A stretch of 64,000 nt of DNA from Enterococcus sp. DIV0212c. GTDB lineage: Bacteria > Bacillota > Bacilli > Lactobacillales > Enterococcaceae. Position numbers and translations under genes: made by a program. Of the stretch, positions 47,036 to 55,174 are shown in pieces. The stretch spans positions 17,363 through 81,362 of the forward strand of contig NZ_JAFREN010000007.1 of the NCBI RefSeq assembly GCF_017377505.1, read 5' to 3'. A model generated the notes under the pieces. It was not told where the DNA came from and did no database searches. It saw nothing but the letters and a program-made list of their open reading frames with translations. Within the stretch, counting starts at the first letter, position 1, and each line of letters starts with the position of its first letter.

Positions 47036-48358
47036 CTAAGTGCGCTCCATTACTTGACACACAACAATAGCTTTAGCAACAAGCGCATTTTCCAAATAAA
47101 CTTCAATGTCTAATTTTGCTGAACGGCGCCCAATCTCTAATACTCTTGGACGGATATCCAATTCACTTTCTAATTGAATCAAACGCAAATAATGCAAACT
47201 CATTTGTTCGATCAAGACATTTCTTCTTTGATTAGTGATCATCGTACGCTGAGTTACATTTGCAATAATTTCACTCAATACTCCAAAAGAAATCGTCCCC
47301 ACACTGTTGACCATTTGCGGCGCAACAGAAAACTTAAATTGAGGCGCTTCTCCTTTAGTTCCCTCTTCGATGGGCATCACTTCACCAGAAATTTGATCAG
47401 AAATCGTATCTGCAATTTGCGGTTGCCGCTGAACTAGCTGCATGGCTTTCATCACATCTTGTCTAGACACAAAACCAACTAAAGATAAATCATCTTCAAC
47501 AACCGGCATTACTTCCAAGCCATCCCAAATCATTTGATGACTAACGCTGGCTACACTCATCATTTTTTTCACAACGATCGGATCTTTGGTCATGACTTTA
47601 TCCATCGTTAACGTTTCCGCTTTACCTAAAACATCTTTAGCCGTAACAATCCCAACTAAACGCAGACTTTTATTGACTACTGGAAAACGTGAATGATGGG
47701 TATTTTCTGATAGTTCTTGGTAATCGGCAATTGTATTCGTTGAATATAGATAATTGGTTTTTTCTAAGCTCGTATAAATATCGCTGACCAACATGATATC
47801 TTTTTTTATCAATTGATCGCTCAATGCTCGGTTGATCATTGTCGCTACCGTAAATGTATCATAGGTTGTTCTTAATACAGGCATTTCTAGCTCATCAGCA
47901 AGCTCAGCAATTTCGTTTTCTGTATCAAATCCACCCGTAATTAAAACTGCTGCCCCGTTTTCCAACGCTAATTTTTGAACCCCTTGACGGTTCCCAACGA
48001 TCATCAATGAGCCTGGCGTAATATATCTTGTCATCGCCTTTTCAGTCATTGCACCGATCACAAACTTATTTAAGACTTTGTCCAAACCAGATGAGCCACC
48101 TAAAACATCGCCTTCGATGATTCGAACAACTTCGCCAAATGTCAGTTTTTCAATATGTTTTTTTAATTTCCGTTCAATTCTGATCGTTCCTACACGCTGA
48201 ATCGTTGACACTAAGCCGATATTTTCTGCATCTTTGATTGCTCGATATGCCGTTCCTTCACTCACACCAAGATTTTTTGCGATGCTTCGAACGGAGATAC
48301 GATCACCAATCGGCAATCCTTCAATATATTTTAATATTTGATCATGTTTCGTAGCCAT
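47036..48358 (-). CDS. HTH-DRTGG-CBS-HotDog regulator (YtoI/SpxR-like)
   Basis: The 440-residue protein has an N-terminal winged helix (residues 1-60, SVRSIAKNLGVSEGTAYRAIKDAE), a DRTGG domain (about 70-180), two CBS motifs (about 190-310, including SRFPVVNKSLRLVGIVTAKDVLG), and a C-terminal HotDog domain (about 335-435). This is the SpxR/YtoI architecture, a ligand-sensing regulator that controls spxA and virulence in streptococci. CBS domains usually bind adenosine nucleotides. Its neighbour is NrnA, as in bacilli. The target in this organism is unknown. Confidence 0.9.
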   Translation of the reverse strand: MATKHDQILKYIEGLPIGDRISVRSIAKNLGVSEGTAYRAIKDAENIGLVSTIQRVGTIRIERKLKKHIEKLTFGEVVRIIEGDVLGGSSGLDKVLNKFVIGAMTEKAMTRYITPGSLMIVGNRQGVQKLALENGAAVLITGGFDTENEIAELADELEMPVLRTTYDTFTVATMINRALSDQLIKKDIMLVSDIYTSLEKTNYLYSTNTIADYQELSENTHHSRFPVVNKSLRLVGIVTAKDVLGKAETLTMDKVMTKDPIVVKKMMSVASVSHQMIWDGLEVMPVVEDDLSLVGFVSRQDVMKAMQLVQRQPQIADTISDQISGEVMPIEEGTKGEAPQFKFSVAPQMVNSVGTISFGVLSEIIANVTQRTMITNQRRNVLIEQMSLHYLRLIQLESELDIRPRVLEIGRRSAKLDIEVYLENALVAKAIVVCQVMERT

Positions 48359-48888
48359 AATATCCTCCTCAATTAAAAGTGTCGTGGGACAATTTGTTTC
48401 ACTAGATTAATCATCTATGTTATTAAGCTTTTATGCATTTGTTCTAATTCCTATGTTCATTGCTTATTGATAAAAATCAGAAACAATCTGTTTCTGAACA
48501 GTTGATCTGTTTTAATCCAAGGAAATTCATTACTGAAACAGTTGTAACTTCCTTATTGTTTGACTTCACTTAAAAAGTATACCAAAAAATTCTACATTTT
48601 AGTACAGTTATTCTTCTTTTATTGTAACAGAAGTCAAAAATAAACAAATAACTTTCTATCCCTGTTTACGATCAATCACTCAAAATTCAATGAAATTGTT
48701 CTCATTATTTTTTTACTGACATTTTTTCAGAAAAAGGAGTATTATATATGATGGAATCTGAAACGATTACTACGTTTTGTTTCGATCGCATAAAATGTTC
48801 TACGCGTTTGTACCTATTCTTATGAAGTACAGATAAATGATAGAAGCAAATGAGAAAACCTATTTACATTTTTAAAGGAGATGGATAG
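48359..48888. other. Long divergent intergenic region upstream of the MFS exporter
   Basis: The 530-base gap contains the promoters of the regulator (leftward) and the exporter (rightward), the short leader ORF at 48748-48825, and a repeated aactgttc-like palindromic stretch near 48480-48550. No longer ORF is present. Confidence 0.45.
48748..48825 (+). CDS. Possible leader peptide upstream of the MFS gene
   Basis: The ORF has 25 codons beginning with two ATG codons and an AAAAAGGAG ribosome site eight bases before them. The peptide reads MMESETITTFCFDRIKCSTRLYLFL and has no membrane or folding signature. It ends 64 bases before the exporter ATG and 40 bases before its ribosome site. Its own ribosome site and position are those of a regulatory leader peptide, whose translation could control the exporter. 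Chance ORFs of this length are common, so confidence is modest. Confidence 0.4.
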   Translation: MMESETITTFCFDRIKCSTRLYLFL

Positions 48889-50325
48889 ATGGAAACAGTG
48901 AATAGTTTTCAAGAAAATACAGAAGTGCAAAAAAATCGTTGGTGGATTTTAGTTTCGGTGGCAATGTTCACTTTCATGTCCACATTAGATGCCAGCATCG
49001 TAAATATAGCATTGCCGACGATTTCCAAAGATATGAATGTACCGATGAATCAATCAGAATGGATCGTTTCAATTTATCTGATGATCGTCTGTGCTTGTTT
49101 ATTACTTTTTGGAAAAATCGGAGATAGTTTTGGTAAGATCAAAGTATATCGTATTGGTACAGTTATTTTTACGATTGGTTCCTTATTATGCGGCTTCAAT
49201 CAGTCTCTAGCATTTCTTTTATTTGCTCGAATCGTTCAAGGTATTGGTTCAAGCATGACCATGGCTACAAATTCAGGGATTATCACAGAAGTTTTCCCCT
49301 TTAAGGAACGTGGTCGAGCGTTGGGTTCGATCGGTGCCTTTGTCTCTCTTGGGTCAATTGCAGGACCTGGAATCGGCGGATTGATTCTTTCCCATTTTTC
49401 ATGGCCTTATATCTTTTGGATCAATGTTCCTGTAGGAATCATTACTATTTTGATCGGTGAAAAGTTCTTACCAAAAGATATTATTAAAAGCGGAAAAAAA
49501 GTTGATATGCTTGGTTTTAGTTTGTTTGCAGTATTTATTATGACTTTCTTTGGTGCAATTTTTATCGGTCAAGAAATTGGTTTTAATGCTGTTTTATCTA
49601 TTGTATTGTTTGCTTTAGCATTGCTTTCATTCATTATTTTCTTGAAAGTAGAAAAACAAGTCAATCATCCTTTGATCACATTTTCGATTTTTAAGAACAA
49701 AATCTTTACAATGAGTTTAATTACAGCTGTTTTAATTTTTTCATCCAACTTTTTTGTCAATGTCGTGATTCCATTTTATTTGCAAAATGCCCGTGGATTA
49801 CCAGCTAGTAAAGCAGGTTTGTTGATGATGGTCTTTCCGTTATTGATGGTTGTAGGAGCGCCTATCAGCGGCTTTTTGACAGACAAGATTGGGACAAAAA
49901 TTTTAACTTTATCTGGATTAGTTTTATTGTCGATCACGTCTTTGATGTATATGTTTTTAAACCAAGGAACTCCACTTTGGTATTATATCTTAGCCACTGC
50001 CATCATGGGTTTAGGAAATGCGCTTTTTCAATCGCCGAACAACACAACGGTCATGAGCAGTGTTGCCAAAGAAGATTTGGGTGTTGCTGGAAGTATGAAT
50101 TCTTTTGCTCGTAATTTGGGAATGGTTTTAGGAATCGCTTTAGCTACAACGATTTTATATAATGCGATGAGTGCGGTTTATGGTCAACGTGTGACTACCT
50201 TTATCAGCACACGGCCAGATATCTTTATTTTTGGTATGAAAATTACTTTTCTAGGTTCTTTTATTTTGTGTTTAACAGCTTTAGGGCTGACTTTATACCG
50301 CTCATTTAAAGCTAGAAAAATATAA
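48889..50325 (+). CDS. MFS multidrug exporter, DHA2 (14-TM) family
   Basis: The 478-residue membrane protein has about 14 helices and belongs to the EmrB/QacA (DHA2) family of proton-coupled drug exporters. Motif A is GKIGDSFGKIKVYR near residue 80, and the antiporter motif C is SIAGPGIGGLI near residue 160. The N-terminal TLDASIVNIALP is a family signature. The drug range cannot be read from sequence. AAAGGAGATGG precedes the ATG. A leader-like ORF lies 64 bases upstream, and no regulator gene is adjacent in the usual TetR or MarR form. Confidence 0.93.
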   Translation: METVNSFQENTEVQKNRWWILVSVAMFTFMSTLDASIVNIALPTISKDMNVPMNQSEWIVSIYLMIVCACLLLFGKIGDSFGKIKVYRIGTVIFTIGSLLCGFNQSLAFLLFARIVQGIGSSMTMATNSGIITEVFPFKERGRALGSIGAFVSLGSIAGPGIGGLILSHFSWPYIFWINVPVGIITILIGEKFLPKDIIKSGKKVDMLGFSLFAVFIMTFFGAIFIGQEIGFNAVLSIVLFALALLSFIIFLKVEKQVNHPLITFSIFKNKIFTMSLITAVLIFSSNFFVNVVIPFYLQNARGLPASKAGLLMMVFPLLMVVGAPISGFLTDKIGTKILTLSGLVLLSITSLMYMFLNQGTPLWYYILATAIMGLGNALFQSPNNTTVMSSVAKEDLGVAGSMNSFARNLGMVLGIALATTILYNAMSAVYGQRVTTFISTRPDIFIFGMKITFLGSFILCLTALGLTLYRSFKARKI

Positions 50326-50372
50326 AAAAATGAAACTGTCGCAGAATAATCTGTGTGCAGTTTCATTTTTTT
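50324..50372. terminator. Bidirectional terminator of the MFS and holin genes
   Basis: Arms aaaaaaatgaaactg and cagtttcattttttt are perfect over 15 bases, with a further gcaga / tctgt pairing inside. T-runs exist on both strands. The stem begins inside the MFS stop codon and lies 26 bases before the holin stop codon. Confidence 0.88.
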
Positions 50373-50397
50373 ATACACGCAGCAATTCTACTTGCGT

Positions 50398-50787
50398 TTA
50401 ATCTTCTTCTTTGCCACTTTTGATACTCTTGATAAAGTCTTCAAACAATTCTGTTCCGATTCCCATTTTTTTATAATTTTCAAGAATCGATTTCAATTCC
50501 ATCAACAGATAGCCTACGTATAAAACATAAATCAACCCAACTCCTGCACCTCCAGGAATCAACGGTGCTAAGGGAATAAAAAACATCAACAGCACCATAC
50601 TTGCTACTTTGCGTAGAATTCCATTAATACCGACTTTACTTAAAAAGTTTATTTTTGGATTGATTTTTGCTGCTAGGCTGCCGCTTAAAAAATCAATGAT
50701 CATAGCAATACAAATCAACGTTAACACATAAATTGCTTTGTGATCCGCATCCACTAAAAAACGCTCTAAATACTCGAACATCTTCAT
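50398..50787 (-). CDS. Phage-type holin
   Basis: The protein has about 129 residues and matches the phage holin family of Firmicutes (toxin secretion/phage lysis holin, Phage_holin_4). It has three hydrophobic segments: YVLTLICIAMIIDFLSGSLAA, a central VASMVLLMFFIPLAPLI and VGLIYVLYVGYLLM. The tail is charged (ENYKKMGIGTELFEDF). Holins make membrane pores for release of an endolysin, but no endolysin gene is nearby. I choose ATG 50787 after AAAGGTGG. It is next to an ArpU-type regulator, in the same direction. Confidence 0.85.
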   Translation of the reverse strand: MKMFEYLERFLVDADHKAIYVLTLICIAMIIDFLSGSLAAKINPKINFLSKVGINGILRKVASMVLLMFFIPLAPLIPGGAGVGLIYVLYVGYLLMELKSILENYKKMGIGTELFEDFIKSIKSGKEED

Positions 50788-50958
50788 AATTACCACCTTT
50801 TTCATTATTTAGCTAAAATATTTGTTTTATCCATGTATCCGCTAGTTTAATTTAAATGCCTCGTATCAATGTTGGTTGAACACTTTTTAACTAGCGGTAT
50901 GTTTATAGTCTATGCTATTTTCGAGTTGGCAAACTACCGGATTTCTCCCATGATAATG

Positions 50959-51378
50959 TCACTTTTCTATCAATAATTTCCCACTTTCGTATGATTCAGC
51001 AAAACAAATCATCGCCTTATCTAACTCTCGATAAAATTTGCTTTCACTCATATGATGCTTCATGTAAATCGCGATATTCGTGGTAAAATTGCGATCCATA
51101 TATTTGTCGTATAATAGCTGTCTATCATATGCATCCAGTTGATTCATGGCATCTATGATCTTTACTAATTCAACTTCAGCAAGATATTTTCGGTCGATTG
51201 TGTTTTCATTTTTTTGTATGAATTGTCCGTCCGTTTTGTTCATCTCAAAAGTGTACGCAGCAGTTATTTTTGGTGAATGTTTCTCACCTGCCATCCGGAC
51301 TAAAGCACGGTATGTTTGTAGTAAATCATGAACATTTTTCTTGGTTTTCTTTCGATCAATTTCGGGAAATAGTAGCAT
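50959..51378 (-). CDS. ArpU-family phage regulator
   Basis: The 139-residue protein belongs to the ArpU (autolysin regulatory protein) family, sigma-factor-like regulators of late phage genes: MLLFPEIDRKKTKKNVHDLLQTYR at the start, and a C-terminal helix-turn-helix (YDKYMDRNFTTNIAIYMKHHMSESKFYRELDKAM). In enterococcal phages ArpU-type genes sit before packaging or lysis genes. Here only a holin follows, about 170 bases downstream. AAAGGAGAGG precedes the ATG. It diverges from the cI-type repressor, across the operator region. Confidence 0.87.
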   Translation of the reverse strand: MLLFPEIDRKKTKKNVHDLLQTYRALVRMAGEKHSPKITAAYTFEMNKTDGQFIQKNENTIDRKYLAEVELVKIIDAMNQLDAYDRQLLYDKYMDRNFTTNIAIYMKHHMSESKFYRELDKAMICFAESYESGKLLIEK

Positions 51379-51546
51379 CTTTTATCCTCTCCTTTTTATT
51401 CACTGTTTTATTGAACTTTTGATTTTAGTAATTCTTCTGTCCTTCTTAACTATTTGTCTGTCTGCTAAATTAAACTAGTAAGGTAAAAAATTTTTTGGAT
51501 AGATATTATTGTTTACTCCTTTCTTTTTATCGTTCCTTTTTAGTGA

Positions 51547-51783
51547 ATTAGCTAATATATAATAAAATCGTTGACTAAAAATAGCATTTACGCTATCATA
51601 TAAGTATAGTTAAATAAGCTCTATTCTATTTCCGCCGCTTTCTTTTTTAGAGAACGATTGCTAGAATGGCCTTGCTTAACTATTCACTGATAAATTAGCT
51701 TATAAGAACATAATAATAGTTTAAAAGCTAATTGTCAACTAAAAATAGCTTAAAAGCTAATATTTTTCTCATATAAGCTTATG
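51547..51783. promoter_or_regulatory. Operator array and promoter between ArpU and repressor genes
   Basis: The gap repeats AGCTAAT or TTAGCTT half-sites: the palindrome ATTAGCTAAT at 51547-51556, TAGCTT-AA-AAGCTA near 51747-51760, and ATAAGCTTAT near 51774-51783. The sequence ACTAAAAATAGC occurs twice (51574 and 51739). A good rightward promoter, TTGACT (51571) -17- TATCAT (51594), overlaps the first copy. The pattern fits binding by the neighbouring HTH repressor. Confidence 0.6.
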
Positions 51784-51797
51784 AAAGGTTGAAAAAC

Positions 51798-52175
51798 ATG
51801 AGTTTAACTTACAGAATCAAAGAATTGGCTGATAAGAAAAAAGTGACTTTTGCTGAAATCGAACGAAATGTCGGGATCTCTAATGGTCAAATTCGCCGCT
51901 GGGATACTTCTTCGCCCAAAATTGAAAATATCCAAAAAGTAGCTGATTATTTTGACGTTTCTACGGATTATTTATTAGGAAGATCGAACGTTTCTTCTAT
52001 TGAAGAAACGGCTCAAGAAGAAAATCTTTCTTCTCAAATCATGTTTCGGATGAACACAGAAGGTTTATCTGAAAATGAAGTAGATGAATTGAAAGATGAA
52101 GTGGATCGTTTTCTTCGTTTTAGAAGATCTGAAATCGAACGTGAACGAGAATTAAAACAAGACGACAAGGCGTGA
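51798..52175 (+). CDS. cI-type HTH (XRE) repressor
   Basis: The 125-residue protein has an N-terminal XRE helix-turn-helix (residues 1-60, KKVTFAEIERNVGISNGQIRRWD, then VADYFDVSTDYLLGR), followed by an acidic, charged linker tail. This is a phage-repressor type. The gene directly downstream encodes an ImmA-like peptidase, which in ICE and phage switches cleaves such repressors. I use the ATG at 51798 rather than the TTG at 51789. It probably binds the repeated operator sites upstream and controls both itself and the ArpU side. Confidence 0.9.
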   Translation: MSLTYRIKELADKKKVTFAEIERNVGISNGQIRRWDTSSPKIENIQKVADYFDVSTDYLLGRSNVSSIEETAQEENLSSQIMFRMNTEGLSENEVDELKDEVDRFLRFRRSEIERERELKQDDKA

Positions 52176-52179
52176 TTGG

Positions 52180-52857
52180 ATGACAGAGCAAATTGATGAA
52201 TATCTTAGTTTTTCAGATAAAATAAACGATTATATCTCAGCGATAATGGTCGCAAATAATATCGGTTATGAAAATTACGACTGTTCTTATCTTTGGGATT
52301 TCGTAAAATCTAAGGGAGTTTCAATGCGCAGTTTTCCATTTGATGGTGTCGCAAGAGATCGTATTTCTGGTATGATCGTTAAAGACTCTTTAGAAACAAC
52401 GATTGGCTATAATCAAAATATGAGCGAAAAAAGAAAGAATTTTACAATCAGTCATGAAATTACTCATTATTTGTTTCATATGACTGAAAATGAGACGATT
52501 TTTACTGATACAGATCGTAGTTTGCAATATTCATATAATGAAGTGCTTCATGAGTTTCAAGCTAATATCGGCGCTTCGGCAATTCTTATTCCAGATGTCG
52601 TTTTGTTCCGTTTTCTAAAAGAAGGTTGGAATTTATCTCAACTTTCAACCCATTTTAGAATCTCAGAAAGTGCCCTTTATGTTCGTTTGATCCATACGAT
52701 GCAGGCTAATTTTGGCGTTTCTTATATTGCAGCTAAAACAAATGCGGATGCTATTCGGTATAAGTTTAGCGGTAAAGGGCAACATGCGGCTATTGAATTG
52801 GGGACGAATTTAGAAGCGCGGTTATTTCGAACGAATCGGTTTATTGAGGCGTTGTAA
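52180..52857 (+). CDS. ImmA/IrrE-family metallopeptidase
   Basis: The 225-residue protein carries the zinc-peptidase motif HEITH near residue 90 (FTISHEITHYLFHMTENETIF) and a downstream Glu-containing FQANIGASAILIP helix, typical of ImmA/IrrE (DUF955). The C-terminal third is helical. In ICEBs1 the ImmA protease cleaves the ImmR repressor to induce the element. Here the gene starts four bases after the repressor stop, so the pair would work the same way. Which signal activates it is not visible. Confidence 0.92.
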   Translation: MTEQIDEYLSFSDKINDYISAIMVANNIGYENYDCSYLWDFVKSKGVSMRSFPFDGVARDRISGMIVKDSLETTIGYNQNMSEKRKNFTISHEITHYLFHMTENETIFTDTDRSLQYSYNEVLHEFQANIGASAILIPDVVLFRFLKEGWNLSQLSTHFRISESALYVRLIHTMQANFGVSYIAAKTNADAIRYKFSGKGQHAAIELGTNLEARLFRTNRFIEAL

Positions 52858-52862
52858 TTAAA

Positions 52863-52919
52863 AAAAAGAGAGTGAAACTAAAATCAGATGTTTTATGCTG
52901 ATCGTTTCCCTCTCTTTTT
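52863..52919 (+). terminator. Terminator of the repressor-ImmA operon
   Basis: Arms aaaaagagagtgaaac and gtttccctctcttttt pair at 15 of 16 positions; an inner atcag / ctgat pair extends the hairpin. The right arm ends in TTTTT. It begins six bases past the stop codon of the ImmA gene. Confidence 0.88.
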
Positions 52920-52942
52920 GTGTAGTTAGCTATATTTTATAC

Positions 52943-53038
52943 AAAAAAACCACCACGACCGTCGTCTGTGGTGGAAATGAAGGTTGTTATTTACTCTTGG
53001 TAGGAGTAAGTATGAAAAACCAATTCGGGATAATTGGC
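52943..53038 (-). terminator. Two leftward terminators with no annotated gene upstream
   Basis: On the minus strand, CCAATT-ATCCCG-AATTGG followed by TTTTT (53038-53016) and CCACCAC-AGAC..GTC-GTGGTGG followed by TTTTTTT (52974-52943) look like terminators. No long ORF lies on the minus strand between here and 53247, so they imply a short transcript (sRNA or small peptide) from that gap. The second hairpin is GC-rich and convincing. Confidence 0.55.
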
Positions 53039-53247
53039 ATGAAGACATATTAGCATCTCTATTTAAAATAAAAATGAACCCCTATTTTGTATTTCATAAA
53101 AAAACCATGAGGAATTACTCATAGAACAACATTTTACGTTTCCCTTTAGATAGTATTTTTCCAAACCATATTAGTTCCAACATTTTTATGCCTGTGCTAC
53201 ACTTTTATTAGTAGCAATGAAATGTTTCATTATAGGAGGAATGTATT

Positions 53248-54378
53248 ATGTTAGATCAAGAAAAAGACAATTTATCTGTTCTATTCTCTGACGAAGTTCA
53301 AGGTCCCTTTGTAACATTTATTCTAAATACTCATGTCGCTCACCAAGATGTCGAAAAAGATTCTTTATCGTTTAAAAATTTTGCTAAAGCTGCAAAAGCC
53401 CGCTTCGAGAAAAAATATACTGATTTATCTTGGGCACCATTCCAAGAAAAAATCGATGCATTGCTTGCTGATTCTTCCTTTTGGCGAAATGCCACAAAAA
53501 GCGTATCGATCATCATAAGTGAGAAAGATATTTTCATTCACCGCCTAAATGTACTTGTAGACAATCAATATTATGTTGACGATCGTCCTTATCTTTTAGG
53601 AATCATTAAAAACAATCAATTTAACTATCGTTATTATTTAATGGCTTTAAATCGTGACTCTATGCAACTTTATTTTGTTGAAAATAGTCGAGTAAAAGCT
53701 GTTGATTTACCTGCTGATGCACCGACTGATTTAGTTAGTACTTTAGGTGATGAACTAACTGGTGGTAGTATGAACTACTCTATTCAAGGTGGCACTGGTT
53801 ATAATGGTTCGTCTAAAGAAGGCGTTGCTTATCACGGGGTCAATACAAAAGATGAAGAAGTAAAAATCGACTGGACAAACTATTATCAAGCAATCGATAA
53901 TTATTTAAAAGACACATTTGTCAACTCCGATAACTTGCCAATTCGTCTATACGCTTTACCAGAAAATCAAACATTATTTAAAAAAATCGCTAAAAATCCT
54001 TATCTAATAACAGATGCTTCAGTCCCTCTTTCTCCTGCACAAGTTTCTTTTCAGGATATTGAAAAAGGCGCACATAAAATCAATCAAGAATTAGAAACAA
54101 TCGAAACAACCTCTTATAATCAACTATTAGACAAAAAATTTGTCGATCAGCTTGTTGATATCGTCCCTGCATCTGATGAAGGAAAAGTATCTCATTTCTT
54201 CATATCTACTGCTAATTTTGTGAACGAAACAACTGAAATGTCGACAGAAGAATTTGACCGTCGAAAAGTGTTGAATAAAGTAACAGACAACGTTCTTAGA
54301 ACTGGTGGAAAAGTGTTTGTATTAGATCAAAAAGCTTCACCAGATGAAAAAACATTGTTAGCTGTCCTACGTTATTAA
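53248..54378 (+). CDS. baeRF-type (bacterial eRF1-like) protein
   Basis: The 376-residue protein resembles bacterial archaeo-eukaryotic release-factor-like families. It has an N-terminal domain (LSVLFSDEVQGPFVTFILNTH), a central domain (SVSIIISEKDIFIHRLN, YYLMALNRDSMQLYFVENSRV) and a C-terminal end with the hallmark GGKVFVLDQKASP..LLAVLRY. The C-terminal domain is an L7Ae-like fold in this family. The GGQ peptide-release motif is not seen, so canonical release activity is unlikely; a role in ribosome rescue or stress has been proposed for the families. AGGAGGAATG precedes the ATG. It is monocistronic. Confidence 0.78.
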   Translation: MLDQEKDNLSVLFSDEVQGPFVTFILNTHVAHQDVEKDSLSFKNFAKAAKARFEKKYTDLSWAPFQEKIDALLADSSFWRNATKSVSIIISEKDIFIHRLNVLVDNQYYVDDRPYLLGIIKNNQFNYRYYLMALNRDSMQLYFVENSRVKAVDLPADAPTDLVSTLGDELTGGSMNYSIQGGTGYNGSSKEGVAYHGVNTKDEEVKIDWTNYYQAIDNYLKDTFVNSDNLPIRLYALPENQTLFKKIAKNPYLITDASVPLSPAQVSFQDIEKGAHKINQELETIETTSYNQLLDKKFVDQLVDIVPASDEGKVSHFFISTANFVNETTEMSTEEFDRRKVLNKVTDNVLRTGGKVFVLDQKASPDEKTLLAVLRY

Positions 54379-54391
54379 CCGATTAATGGAC

Positions 54392-54425
54392 AAGAGCCGC
54401 TCAACAGATACGTTGAGCGGCTCTT
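54392..54425 (+). terminator. Terminator of the baeRF-type gene
   Basis: Arms aagagccgctcaac and gttgagcggctctt are perfect over 14 bases with a six-base loop and TTAATT after. It begins 14 bases past the stop codon. Confidence 0.85.
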
Positions 54426-54531
54426 TAATTAAGTGGATTAAATATTTTCTTAGCTATAAACCATGTGTAAACTATCTATTAGTAAGGATAACCTTATTCT
54501 CATCTAAACAATCTGAACCCTTCCTACTTTC

Positions 54532-54572
54532 AAATCTATGCAGCTCCAAGGCTGCGCCTTCGGAATAGATTT
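54532..54572. other. GC-rich nested hairpin in the baeRF-cspA gap
   Basis: The outer arms aaatctat and atagattt are perfect; inside, AAGGC-TGC-GCCTT forms a second stem. The GC content is much higher than that of the AT-rich surroundings. No T-run follows. It lies about 270 bases before the cold shock gene. The rest of the 54379-54845 gap holds the preceding terminator and the csp promoter. Confidence 0.45.
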
Positions 54573-54700
54573 CTACGATATAAATCTATCATTACTTTCA
54601 TATCTAACGCTTAATACTTCTATACTATAACAGAAATAAATTTTTTTTGACAATTAATCTTCATTTCTTAACAAATTTTTATTTTTAAGAGAGATATCAC

Positions 54701-54729
54701 TAGTCAAGAGTGCTAAAATATGCTATTAT
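54701..54729 (+). promoter_or_regulatory. Promoter of the cold shock gene, with long leader
   Basis: TAGTCA (54701-54706), a 17-base spacer and TATTAT (54724-54729) form a plausible promoter. It gives a 5' leader of about 110 bases before the csp start, the length typical of cold-shock mRNAs whose leaders act as thermosensors. The -35 box is weak. Confidence 0.5.
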
Positions 54730-54845
54730 AAGAGAGTAGTTTTTGGTCGGTAATATATGTGTAGCTGTTTCAAATAAACATCTTCCACATTTTCACCTTT
54801 CAAGTAATTGCAAAATATGTGTTTAACACAAGGAGGATTTTTATT

Positions 54846-55046
54846 ATGGAAACAGGTACAGTAAAATGGTTTAACTCAGACAAAGGTTTTGGATTTATCA
54901 CTGCAGAAAACGGTAACGATGTATTCGTACATTTCTCAGCTATCCAAGGCGACGGATTCAAAACTTTAGAAGAAGGTCAAGCAGTGACTTTCGACGTTGA
55001 AGAAGGCCAACGTGGTCCTCAAGCTACTAACGTTAACAAAGCGTAA
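54846..55046 (+). CDS. Cold shock protein (CspA family)
   Basis: The 66-residue protein is a single cold-shock domain that binds single-stranded RNA/DNA. It contains RNP1 KGFGFIT near residue 13 and RNP2 VFVHFSAI near residue 26, and lacks the last-strand changes seen in divergent paralogues. I use the ATG at 54846 (METGTVKW) with CAAGGAGG seven bases upstream; the longer 54819 form is not supported. The mRNA has a long leader and a strong terminator, so it is a single-gene unit. Codon use is of highly expressed type. Confidence 0.95.
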   Translation: METGTVKWFNSDKGFGFITAENGNDVFVHFSAIQGDGFKTLEEGQAVTFDVEEGQRGPQATNVNKA

Positions 55047-55070
55047 TTAACTTAACTTTAGTAAATTCAA

Positions 55071-55099
55071 AACCTGACGAATAATCGTCAGGTTTTTTT
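55071..55099 (+). terminator. Terminator of the cold shock gene
   Basis: Arms aacctgacga and tcgtcaggtt are perfect ten-base complements with a four-base loop, followed by a run of seven T residues. It begins 24 bases past the stop codon. Confidence 0.93.
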
Positions 55100-55117
55100 A
55101 TACAAAAAAATGTGTGT

Positions 55118-55164
55118 GGGGCAAAAGTAACCTCGATAAATAAGAGGTTAAACACTTCTGTCCC
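55118..55164 (-). terminator. Terminator of icd, end of the TCA operon
   Basis: Arms ggggcaaaagt-aacctc and gaggtt-aaac-acttctgtccc form a bulged hairpin. Reading leftward, T-rich sequence follows after CACACAC. It lies about ten bases beyond the icd stop codon and faces the csp terminator. Confidence 0.65.
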
Positions 55165-55174
55165 ATCTACATTT

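Noticed and set aside
52991..53056. Short plus-strand ORF (MKNQFGIIG..) with AGGAG before it
   Set aside because: It has only 13 codons and overlaps a leftward terminator hairpin; I treat the ribosome-site match as chance.
54386..54568. 60-codon plus-strand ORF after the baeRF-type gene
   Set aside because: It begins eight bases past the previous stop codon and runs through the strong terminator 54392-54425, with no ribosome site.
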